64,000 nt of DNA, taken from JAEUPI01 sp044222685. Its GTDB lineage: Bacteria; Pseudomonadota; Gammaproteobacteria; Burkholderiales; Burkholderiaceae_C. A model generated the notes under the pieces. That model was not told the origin of the DNA, made no database searches, and saw only the letters and a list, made by a program, of their open reading frames with translations. The number at the start of each line of letters is the position of its first letter. Within the stretch, counting starts at the first letter, position 1. Of the stretch, positions 57,817-64,000 are shown one piece after another. The DNA is taken from contig JBGAMU010000003.1 in NCBI GenBank assembly GCA_044222685.1, positions 1 through 64,000 of the forward strand, read 5' to 3'. The translations under genes and the position numbers were made by a program.

Positions 57817-58520
57817 CAGGTGGCCGCCTCGAGCTGGGTCTGCCGCGCGAGTTCGGCGCGCATGGCGCTGATCACCACGCTGTAGTCGGGCTTGCCGAAG
57901 ATCGCGCTGCCGGCGACGAAGGTGTCGGCCCCGGCGTCGGCGACACGGCGGATGTTGTCGACCTTGATGCCGCCGTCGACCTCGAGCCGGATGTCGCGGC
58001 CGCTCGCGTCGATCAGGCGCCGCGCTTGCTCGATCTTGCGCAGCGACGATTCGATGAAGCTCTGGCCGCCGAAGCCCGGGTTGACGCTCATGATCAGCAC
58101 CAGATCGACCTTGTCGATCACCCACTGCAGCACGTCCAGCGGCTCGGCCGGGTTGAAGGCCAGGCCAGTCCTGCAGCCGGCCGCGCGGATCAGCTGCAAC
58201 GTGCGATCGACATGCGTCGATGCATCGGGATGAAAGCTGATGAGGTCGGCGCCGGCCTCGGCAAACCGCTCGGCCAACGCATCGACCGGCTGCACCATCA
58301 GGTGCACGTCGAGCAGCGCGTGGCTGCCGTCACCGCGCTGGGTGTGCCTCTTGAGTGACTGCGCCACCGAATGGCCGATGGTCAGGTTCGGCACGTAATG
58401 GTTGTCCATCACGTCGAAGTGGATCCAGTCGGCGCCGGCGGCGATGACCTTGCGCACTTCGTCGCCGAGGCGCGCGAAGTCTGCGGAGAGGATGCTGGGT
58501 GCGATGCGATGGGTGGGCAT
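57816..58520 (-). CDS. cbbE: Ribulose-phosphate 3-epimerase
   Basis: 234 residues, a TIM-barrel epimerase. Motifs are PSILSADFARLGDEV, HFDVMDNHYVPNLTIG and VNPGFGGQSFIESSL, with EVDGGIK near the end. It converts xylulose-5-phosphate to ribulose-5-phosphate. It lies 6 bases after cbbS in the operon. Confidence 0.94.
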   Translation of the reverse strand: MPTHRIAPSILSADFARLGDEVRKVIAAGADWIHFDVMDNHYVPNLTIGHSVAQSLKRHTQRGDGSHALLDVHLMVQPVDALAERFAEAGADLISFHPDASTHVDRTLQLIRAAGCRTGLAFNPAEPLDVLQWVIDKVDLVLIMSVNPGFGGQSFIESSLRKIEQARRLIDASGRDIRLEVDGGIKVDNIRRVADAGADTFVAGSAIFGKPDYSVVISAMRAELARQTQLEAAT

Positions 58521-58526
58521 GGCGGC

Positions 58527-58967
58527 TCAGCCCTCGTAGCGCTGCGTTTCGGGCCGATCGGTGGCATAGCTGTGCACCGTGTAGCGCAGGCGCCGACCGT
58601 CGGACTCCTGGCGCACGAGGCCGAAGCCGGGTTCGACGGCCGGTCGGTTGACGATGAAGCTCATCGCGATGGTCTCGACGTTGCGCGTGCTGTCGAAGGC
58701 CATCATCCGGATGTAGTGGTTCGGGAACGTCTTGCGGCAGTGCTGCAGTTCCGTCATCACGCCGGCCGCATCCCGCAGGTCGAACATCGGCATGCCGAAC
58801 ATCTCCCAGTAGGTGTTGCGCGGGTGCGGATCGTCGGTGTATTCGACGCTCCAGGCGTAGCCGCGCTGAAGGCCGTATTCGATCTGCAGCGTGATCTCGG
58901 CGTCCGTCAGGTCGGGCAGGAAGCTGAACTGGCCCTGCGTGATGCGGCCGGTGGGATTGGTCATCAT
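58527..58967 (-). CDS. cbbS: RuBisCO small subunit, form IC
   Basis: 146 residues (145 from the second ATG). The N-terminus RITQGQFSFLPDLTDAEI and the C-terminal hairpin extension of red-type small subunits (VEPGFGLVRQESDGRRLRYTVHSY) are present. It assembles with CbbL into L8S8. The preceding ATGATG makes the exact start uncertain by one codon. It lies 14 bases after cbbL. Confidence 0.95.
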   Translation of the reverse strand: MMTNPTGRITQGQFSFLPDLTDAEITLQIEYGLQRGYAWSVEYTDDPHPRNTYWEMFGMPMFDLRDAAGVMTELQHCRKTFPNHYIRMMAFDSTRNVETIAMSFIVNRPAVEPGFGLVRQESDGRRLRYTVHSYATDRPETQRYEG

Positions 58968-58981
58968 GATCGTGTTCTCCG

Positions 58982-60448
58982 TTAGGCCACCGCCGGCGTC
59001 ACGGCGTAGTCGGACGTGTCGGTCGACGTGTAGTTGAAGCTGATCTCGCCCCAGGTATCGAGCGCCTGCTTCAGCGGCGTGCAGAACTGCGCTGCCTTGC
59101 GCAGGATGTCCGGGCCTTCGTTGATGATGTCCTTGCCCTCGTTGCGCGCCTTCACCATCGACTCGAGCGCCACGCGGTTGGCCACCGCGCCGGCCTGGAT
59201 GCCCGCGGGGTGGCCGATCGTGCCGCCGCCGAACTGCAGGATCACGTCGTCGCCGAACAGGTCGAGCAGCTGGTGCATCTGGCCGGCGTGGATGCCGCCG
59301 GAGGCCACCGGCATCACCTTCTTCAGGTCGGCCCAGTCCTGGTCGAAGTACAGGCCGCGCGGCAGGTCGGTCTTCGTGTAGCTGTCGCGGCAGACGTTGT
59401 AGTAGCCCTGCACCGTCATCGGGTCGCCTTCGAGCTTGCCGACGGCGGTGCCGGTGTGCAGGTGGTCGCAGCCGGCCAGACGCAGCCATTTGGCGATGAC
59501 GCGGAACGAGACGCCGTGGTTCTTCTGCCGCGTGTACGTGCCGTGGCCGGCACGATGCATGTGCATGATCATGTCGTGCTTGCGGCACCAGTTGGCCATG
59601 CTCTGGATCGCGGTGTAGCCGATCACGAGGTCGACCATCACGATCACGCTGCCCAGTTCCTTGGCGAACTCGGCGCGTTCGTACATGTCTTCCATCGTCG
59701 CGGCGGTCACGTTCAGGTAGCTGCCCTTGACTTCGCCGGTGGCGGCACTGGCCTTGTTCACCGCGTCCATCACGTACAGGAAGCGGTCGCGCCAGTGCAT
59801 GAAGGGCTGCGAGTTGATGTTCTCGTCGTCCTTCATGAAGTCCAGGCCGCCCTTCAGGCCCTCGTAGACCACGCGGCCGTAGTTGCGGCCCGACAAGCCC
59901 AGCTTGGGTTTGGTGGTGGCGCCCAGCAGCGGTCGGCCGAACTTGTCCAGCCGCTCGCGCTCGACGACCAGCCCGGTCGGCGGGCCCTTGAAAGTCTTCA
60001 CGTAGGCCACCGGGACGCGGATGTCCTCCAGCCGCGCCGCCTTCAGCGGCTTGAAGCTGAACACGTTGCCGATCAGGCTGGCCGTCATGTTGGCGATCGA
60101 GCCCTCCTCGAAAAGGATCAGGTCGTAGGCCACCCAGGCGAAGTACTGGCCGGGGTTGTTCGGCACCGGCTCGACCTTGTAGGCCTTGGCGCGGTAGCTG
60201 TCGCAGGCGGTCAGGCGGTCGGTCCACACCACCGTCCAGGTCGCGGTGCTCGATTCGCCGGCCACCGCCGCAGCCGCCTCCACCGGGTCCACGCCCTCCT
60301 GCGGCGTGATCCGGAAAAGGCACAGCACGTCGGTGTCCTTCGGCTGGTACTCGGCGTCCCAGTAACCCATCTGGCGGTACTTGAGGACGCCGGCGCTGTA
60401 GCGCTTCTTGGCGTCGGTGATGACGCCTTCTTCGACAGGTTTGTTCAT
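58982..60448 (-). CDS. cbbL: RuBisCO large subunit, form IC
   Basis: 488 residues. Lys206 is the carbamylated lysine with Asp208 and Glu209 (GLDFMKDDEN). Lys180 is in the TTKPKLGLSG loop. The sequence is red-type, as expected with CbbX. It fixes CO2 onto ribulose-1,5-bisphosphate. The ATG at 60448 is preferred over an upstream in-frame one because GTAGGAG lies 6 bases before it. It is divergent from cbbR. Confidence 0.97.
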   Translation of the reverse strand: MNKPVEEGVITDAKKRYSAGVLKYRQMGYWDAEYQPKDTDVLCLFRITPQEGVDPVEAAAAVAGESSTATWTVVWTDRLTACDSYRAKAYKVEPVPNNPGQYFAWVAYDLILFEEGSIANMTASLIGNVFSFKPLKAARLEDIRVPVAYVKTFKGPPTGLVVERERLDKFGRPLLGATTKPKLGLSGRNYGRVVYEGLKGGLDFMKDDENINSQPFMHWRDRFLYVMDAVNKASAATGEVKGSYLNVTAATMEDMYERAEFAKELGSVIVMVDLVIGYTAIQSMANWCRKHDMIMHMHRAGHGTYTRQKNHGVSFRVIAKWLRLAGCDHLHTGTAVGKLEGDPMTVQGYYNVCRDSYTKTDLPRGLYFDQDWADLKKVMPVASGGIHAGQMHQLLDLFGDDVILQFGGGTIGHPAGIQAGAVANRVALESMVKARNEGKDIINEGPDILRKAAQFCTPLKQALDTWGEISFNYTSTDTSDYAVTPAVA

Positions 60449-60557
60449 CTCGGCTCCTACGGCAGCACATCGGTGATGGGCGAATCGAGTCAATATAAGT
60501 CTCCACTCAAGTAAGAGCTATTCAGTTCTTGTTTGCAATGACTTAAGCTTCTCCTTA
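60449..60557. promoter_or_regulatory. cbbR-cbbL divergent control region with a LysR-type box
   Basis: A 109-base region clearly richer in A and T than the rest. It contains TAA-GAGCTAT-TCA at 60512-60524, matching the TNA-N7-TNA consensus known for CbbR. Further short repeats (CTTAAGCTTCTCCTTAA near 60541) may be a second site or the cbbR autoregulatory site. Confidence 0.55.
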
Positions 60558-61511
60558 ATGAAGAACGTCACCATCCGGCAGCTGCGCGTCTTCGCCGAGG
60601 TCGCCAGGCACCTCAGCTTCAGCCGCGCGGCCGCGGCGCTGCATCTCACGCCACCGGCAGTGACGATGCAGGTCAAGGAGCTCGAGGCCCATGTCGGGCT
60701 GCCGCTGTTCGACCGGCAGGGGCGGCAGATCGCCCTGACGACAGTCGGCGAGTACATGCTGTCGTACGTGCGCCGCATGCTCTCGGTGTTGAAGGACGCC
60801 GAGGACGCGGTGGCCCGTTTCAAGGGACTGCAAAGCGGCAGCCTGACGGTGGGCATGGTCAGTACCGCGGAGTACTTCGTGCCGCGGCTGCTCGCGCGTT
60901 TTCGCGCCGAGCACCCGGGTATCGATGTGCGCCTGCGGCTGGGCAATCGCGAGCAGCTGGTGCAGCTGATGCAGCGCAACGAGGTCGACCTGGCCATCAT
61001 GGGTCGGCCGCCCAAGGAATGGGCCACGCGTGCAGAGCCTTTCGCGATGCACCCACATGTGCTGGTGACCGCCGCCGATCATCCGTTCACCCGGCTCGAC
61101 CACGTGCCCGCGCTGGCGCTTGCGCACGAGGGCTTCATCGTCCGTGAACCCGGTTCCGGTACTCGCGCAGCACTCGAGGAGTACATCCGCGAGCACCATC
61201 TCGACATGCGCGTCGTGATGGAAATGGCCAGCAACGAATCGATCAAGCAGGCGGTGATGGCCGGCATGGGCGTGAGCCTGCTGTCGCTGCACACCATCGC
61301 GCTCGAACTCAGGCAGGGCCTGATCGCTGCGCCCGAGGTCGAAGGCCTGCCGGTGATGCGCCGCTGGCACGTGGTGAACAACCTGGCCAAGACACTGTCG
61401 CCCGCCGCCGAGGCGCTGCGCTACTTCGTGCTCGAGCAGGGCGAGGCACAACTGGCCGCCGCCTTCGGCGGTGATGCGATGCGGCCGCCGCGACTTCGCG
61501 CGAAACGTTGA
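60558..61511 (+). CDS. cbbR: LysR-type regulator CbbR
   Basis: 317 residues. The N-terminal helix-turn-helix (IRQLRVFAEVARHLSFSRA; LHLTPPAVTMQVKELE) and the effector domain are typical of CbbR. It is transcribed away from cbbL, the usual arrangement. CbbR activates cbb transcription and responds to metabolites such as phosphoenolpyruvate or NADPH. The call rests on position and sequence pattern. Confidence 0.93.
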   Translation: MKNVTIRQLRVFAEVARHLSFSRAAAALHLTPPAVTMQVKELEAHVGLPLFDRQGRQIALTTVGEYMLSYVRRMLSVLKDAEDAVARFKGLQSGSLTVGMVSTAEYFVPRLLARFRAEHPGIDVRLRLGNREQLVQLMQRNEVDLAIMGRPPKEWATRAEPFAMHPHVLVTAADHPFTRLDHVPALALAHEGFIVREPGSGTRAALEEYIREHHLDMRVVMEMASNESIKQAVMAGMGVSLLSLHTIALELRQGLIAAPEVEGLPVMRRWHVVNNLAKTLSPAAEALRYFVLEQGEAQLAAAFGGDAMRPPRLRAKR

Positions 61512-61696
61512 CCTCGATCATTCGTGCGCGTCGTGCGCGGGTCGCGCCGCGCGCGCCACGGCATGCTCGTCTCCAGGTTTGTCCCTAATCCATGGGAGCG
61601 ATGTCGGGGGCGCTTGCATCGTCGAGAATCGCAGCGGACCCGCGATGCTCAAAGCCATCGCAACAAGAGATCGATCAAATCCCGGAGGCACCACCC

Positions 61697-62008
61697 ATGC
61701 AAACCATACACCGGCTCGGCACCGGGCTGCTCGTCCTGACTGCGTCGTTGGCGCAGGCGCAGGACGCCAACCTCGCCCGCAACCTGGCGGCCACCTGCGC
61801 CAACTGCCACGGCACCAATGGCCGTGCCATCGGCGACACCGTGAAGCCGCTCGCCGGCGTGTCGGCCGACAAGATCGTCGCAGCGATCAACGACTACAAG
61901 AGCGGTGCGCAGCCGGCGACGATCATGCATCAGATCGCCAAGGGCTACAGCGATGACCAGATCAAGCTGATCGCGTCGTACTTCGCCGCGCAAACGGCGA
62001 AGAAGTGA
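61697..62008 (+). CDS. fccA: Monoheme cytochrome c, FccA-like subunit
   Basis: 103 residues. A signal peptide (GTGLLVLTASLAQAQ) is followed by one heme site, CANCHGTNG, and a methionine ligand candidate at residue 77 (ATIMHQIAKGYSD). It is the small subunit of flavocytochrome c sulfide dehydrogenase, assigned because the flavoprotein FccB follows after 11 bases. GGAGG lies 8 bases before the ATG. Confidence 0.9.
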   Translation: MQTIHRLGTGLLVLTASLAQAQDANLARNLAATCANCHGTNGRAIGDTVKPLAGVSADKIVAAINDYKSGAQPATIMHQIAKGYSDDQIKLIASYFAAQTAKK

Positions 62009-62019
62009 GGAGCACGCAC

Positions 62020-63306
62020 ATGACACAACACAGCACCTTCTCGCGTCGTCGCGTGATCGGCACCGGCCTGGCGGCGATGGCGAGCCTGCCGTTCGTCGGC
62101 TGCGCCACGATGGGCGGCCCGTCGATCGGCCGCGTCGTCATCGTCGGCGGCGGCTTCGGCGGCGCCACCGCGGCGCGTTACCTGCGTATGTGGGGCGGCA
62201 ATGTCGACGTCACGATGGTCGAGCGCAACGATGCCTTCGTGTCGTGCCCGATCTCCAACCTCGTGCTCGGCGGCCACAAGCAGATGAGCGACATCACGGT
62301 CGGCTACGCCGGCCTCGAAGCCATGGGCGTCAAGCGCATCCAGGCCGAGGTGGCAGCGATCGACCCGCAGGCGCGCGAGGTACGGCTGGCCGACGGCCGC
62401 AAGCTGCCGTACGACCGCGTGATCGTCTCGCCCGGCGTCGACTTCATGCTCGACCAGGTCGCGGGTCTCGCCGCGCCGGCCGCGCAGGAGCGCTTCCTGC
62501 ACAGCTGGAAGGCGGGTCCGCAGACGGTGGCGCTGCGCCGCCAGCTCGAGGCGATGCCCGATGGCGGCGTCTATGCGCTGGCGATCCCGAAGGCGCCCTA
62601 CCGCTGCCCGCCCGGACCCTACGAGCGCGCGTGCATGGTGGCGAGCTACTTCAAGCAGTACAAGCCCAGGTCCAAGGTGCTGGTGCTCGACGCCAACCCC
62701 GAGATCACGTCGAAGAAGGCGCTGTTCGAGAAGGCCTTTGCCGACCACTACAAGGGCATCGTCGAGTACCGGGCCAACAATGAGCTGAAATCCGTCGATG
62801 CCGCCACCGGCACCGCCAAGCTCGAGTTCGACGACGTCAAGGCCGACGTGCTCAACGTGGTGCCGCCGCAGCGCGCCGGCGACATCGCGCGCACGGCCGG
62901 CTTGCTCAACATGAACAACCGCTGGGCCGGCGTCAACTGGTTGACGATGGAATCCACCGCGGTGCCCGGCATTCACGTGCTCGGCGACGCCACGTTCTCC
63001 GCGCCGGCGATGCCCAAGTCAGGCCACATGGCCAACCAGCATGCCAAGGTGGCCGCCGCGGCGATCATCCAGCTGCTGAAGAAGGAGCCGGTGAACGCCA
63101 CCCCGGTGGTGATGAATACCTGCTACAGCTTCGTGACCGCGCGCGACGTGATCCACGTCGCCTCGGTGCACCAGTACGACGTCGCCGACAAGACGTTCAA
63201 GACCGTGCCCGGCTCGGGCGGCGTGTCGCAGGCCGCCAACCAGGTCGAGGGCCGCAACGCGCTCTCATGGGCCCAGAACATCTGGGCCGACATGTTAGCG
63301 GCGTAG
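62020..63306 (+). CDS. fccB: Flavocytochrome c sulfide dehydrogenase, flavoprotein subunit
   Basis: 428 residues. A Tat signal (SRRRVIGTGLAAMASL) precedes the FAD site VVIVGGGFGGATAARYL. Cysteines occur at SCPISNLV, which is the usual FAD attachment region, YRCPPGPYERAC and NTCYSF. It oxidises sulfide in the periplasm and passes electrons to the FccA heme. The start at 62020 follows a GAGGAG. Its stop is followed by a repeat element. Confidence 0.93.
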   Translation: MTQHSTFSRRRVIGTGLAAMASLPFVGCATMGGPSIGRVVIVGGGFGGATAARYLRMWGGNVDVTMVERNDAFVSCPISNLVLGGHKQMSDITVGYAGLEAMGVKRIQAEVAAIDPQAREVRLADGRKLPYDRVIVSPGVDFMLDQVAGLAAPAAQERFLHSWKAGPQTVALRRQLEAMPDGGVYALAIPKAPYRCPPGPYERACMVASYFKQYKPRSKVLVLDANPEITSKKALFEKAFADHYKGIVEYRANNELKSVDAATGTAKLEFDDVKADVLNVVPPQRAGDIARTAGLLNMNNRWAGVNWLTMESTAVPGIHVLGDATFSAPAMPKSGHMANQHAKVAAAAIIQLLKKEPVNATPVVMNTCYSFVTARDVIHVASVHQYDVADKTFKTVPGSGGVSQAANQVEGRNALSWAQNIWADMLAA

Positions 63307-63330
63307 CCGCACAGCGCGTTGCCGAGTGGA

Positions 63331-63413
63331 CGCCGCGGAACCGGCTTCGCCGGGCCGCTGGCGTCGCCCCCTTGAGGGGGAGGCGGCCGCCAGGCCGCTA
63401 CGGGGGTGGGTCA
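63331..63413 (+). repeat. GC-rich multi-hairpin repeat, copy 2
   Basis: Between the convergent fccB and cytochrome c4 genes: CCGGCTTCGCCGG, CCCCCTTGAGGGGG and GCGGCCGCCAGGCCGC hairpins, ending at the TGA stop of the cytochrome gene (reverse strand). It is the reverse complement of the element at 21382-21464 with scattered differences. It could also act as a bidirectional terminator. Confidence 0.8.
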
Positions 63414-64000
63414 CTTCATTCCACTGATGTAGCTGGAGACCGCTTTGGTCTCGAGCTCGGTGAGCTTGCTGGCGATCGAGTGCATCACGGCGTTGTCGTT
63501 GGTGCGCTCGCGGGTGTTGAACTTCTTCAGCTGGTTCTCGAGATACTGGGCGTGCTGGCCCGCTAGCCGCGGCAATGCGTCGGTGCCGTGGCCGTTGCCG
63601 CCATGGCAGCTGGCGCATGCCGGAATGCCCGAGAACGGGTTGCCGCGCTGGAAGATGAACCGCCCCACCTGCGCGAACTCGATGTCGTCGGCCGCATGGG
63701 CGATCGGCTGGCGCGACTCGAAGTAGCGCCCCAGCGCCGCGAAGTCCGCGGGCGAAAGGTCCTCGACCATCGGGCGCATCGTGTCGCTCTTGCGGCGTCC
63801 GGACTTGTAGTCGGCGAGTTGGCGCGCCACATAGTTCGCGTGTTGCCCGGCCAGCCGCGGAAACACCGGACTCGAACTCTCGCCGTCTGTGCCGTGGCAG
63901 ATGAAGCACTTGCCCTCGACGATCTCCTTGGCACGTTCCGCATCCGATGCGGCGCAGACCAGGGTCGGAACCAGCAACGCCCACGCCAACCACACACCTG
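63411..64000 (-). CDS. Diheme cytochrome c4-like protein (start outside the window)
   Basis: About 195 residues are visible. Two heme sites are GKCFICHGTDG and PACASCHGGNG, each followed by a similar 80-residue domain (FPRLAGQHANYVARQL and LPRLAGQHAQYLENQL), as in cytochrome c4. It ends SSYISGMK. The visible N-terminus is only the end of a signal peptide, so translation starts beyond base 64000. It is convergent with fccB and probably carries electrons from FccAB to an oxidase. Confidence 0.88.
   Translation of the reverse strand, partial: GVWLAWALLVPTLVCAASDAERAKEIVEGKCFICHGTDGESSSPVFPRLAGQHANYVARQLADYKSGRRKSDTMRPMVEDLSPADFAALGRYFESRQPIAHAADDIEFAQVGRFIFQRGNPFSGIPACASCHGGNGHGTDALPRLAGQHAQYLENQLKKFNTRERTNDNAVMHSIASKLTELETKAVSSYISGMK

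Noticed and set aside
1..64000. CRISPR array to match the Cas6-like gene
   Set aside because: I looked for regularly spaced direct repeats of about 25-40 bases with spacers and saw none; no other cas genes are present.
1..64000. sox operon (soxXYZAB)
   Set aside because: Only SoxH-like, SoxR-like and SoxT-like proteins were seen. No SoxY with GGCGG end, SoxB or SoxAX heme proteins occur in the window.

Overview
The window is high-GC DNA of a chemolithoautotrophic, sulfur-oxidising betaproteobacterium. The gene order rsmB-DUF4390-ntrY, the red-type form IC RuBisCO operon and a GC-rich hairpin repeat lying against stop codons all suggest Burkholderiales, perhaps the Rubrivivax/Leptothrix side of the order. 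I see no photosynthesis genes, no SoxYZAXB genes, no rRNA or tRNA and no CRISPR array.

Layout. 1-3,974 is ordinary chromosome: ntrY (partial), a DUF4390 protein, rsmB, folE and a BLUF photoreceptor. 3,986-7,134 holds a small sulfur-linked set: an ArsR-type regulator with cysteines, a SoxH-like metallo-hydrolase, a GlcG/HbpS-like secreted protein and a YeeE/YedE transporter. 7,169-13,113 (minus) is a tight nine-gene operon of mostly uncharacterised genes, transcribed away from dsr: two small proteins, a Cas6/Cmx6-like protein, a DsrC paralogue without the redox cysteines, a helical protein, a TauD-type dioxygenase, an HTH/ferredoxin/flavin-reductase fusion, an S24-like domain and a large conserved-looking protein. 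13,335-26,808 is the reverse dissimilatory sulfite reductase operon dsrABEFHCMKLJOPN, a second cysteine-less DsrC-like gene, dsrR and cobA. 26,798-28,674 is a GAF histidine kinase and NarL-type regulator pair, followed by a secreted helical protein, a Tat-exported metallo-hydrolase and a LysR regulator.

32,168-38,802 is the AMP-dependent sulfite oxidation branch: sat, a phosphoesterase, aprM, aprB, aprA, then a small unknown, an FKBP/SlyD-like isomerase, a 53-residue protein and a rhodanese. 39,022-49,165 carries soeABC (direct sulfite oxidation), a TauE/SafE exporter with a small membrane partner, a universal stress protein, a carboxymuconolactone-decarboxylase-like/Rieske fusion, a FadL-type porin and an SQR-like flavoprotein. 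49,240-50,856 is a phospholipase D-type lipoprotein. 50,929-60,448 (minus) is the Calvin cycle operon cbbLS-E-X-F-P-T-A-Y with divergent cbbR. 61,697-64,000 holds flavocytochrome c sulfide dehydrogenase fccAB and a diheme cytochrome c4.

How they fit together. Sulfide enters through FccAB or the SQR-like enzyme. Stored or carrier-bound sulfane sulfur passes through DsrEFH and DsrC to DsrAB, with DsrMKJOP and DsrL moving electrons. The sulfite formed is oxidised by AprBA/Sat (electrons via AprM, ATP made by Sat) and by SoeABC. CobA and DsrN supply siroheme amide for DsrAB. The electrons and ATP support CO2 fixation by the cbb operon. The least explained part is the nine-gene operon divergent from dsrA. 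A 20-bp palindrome upstream of soeA recurs in degenerate form in front of dsrA, which hints at shared control.
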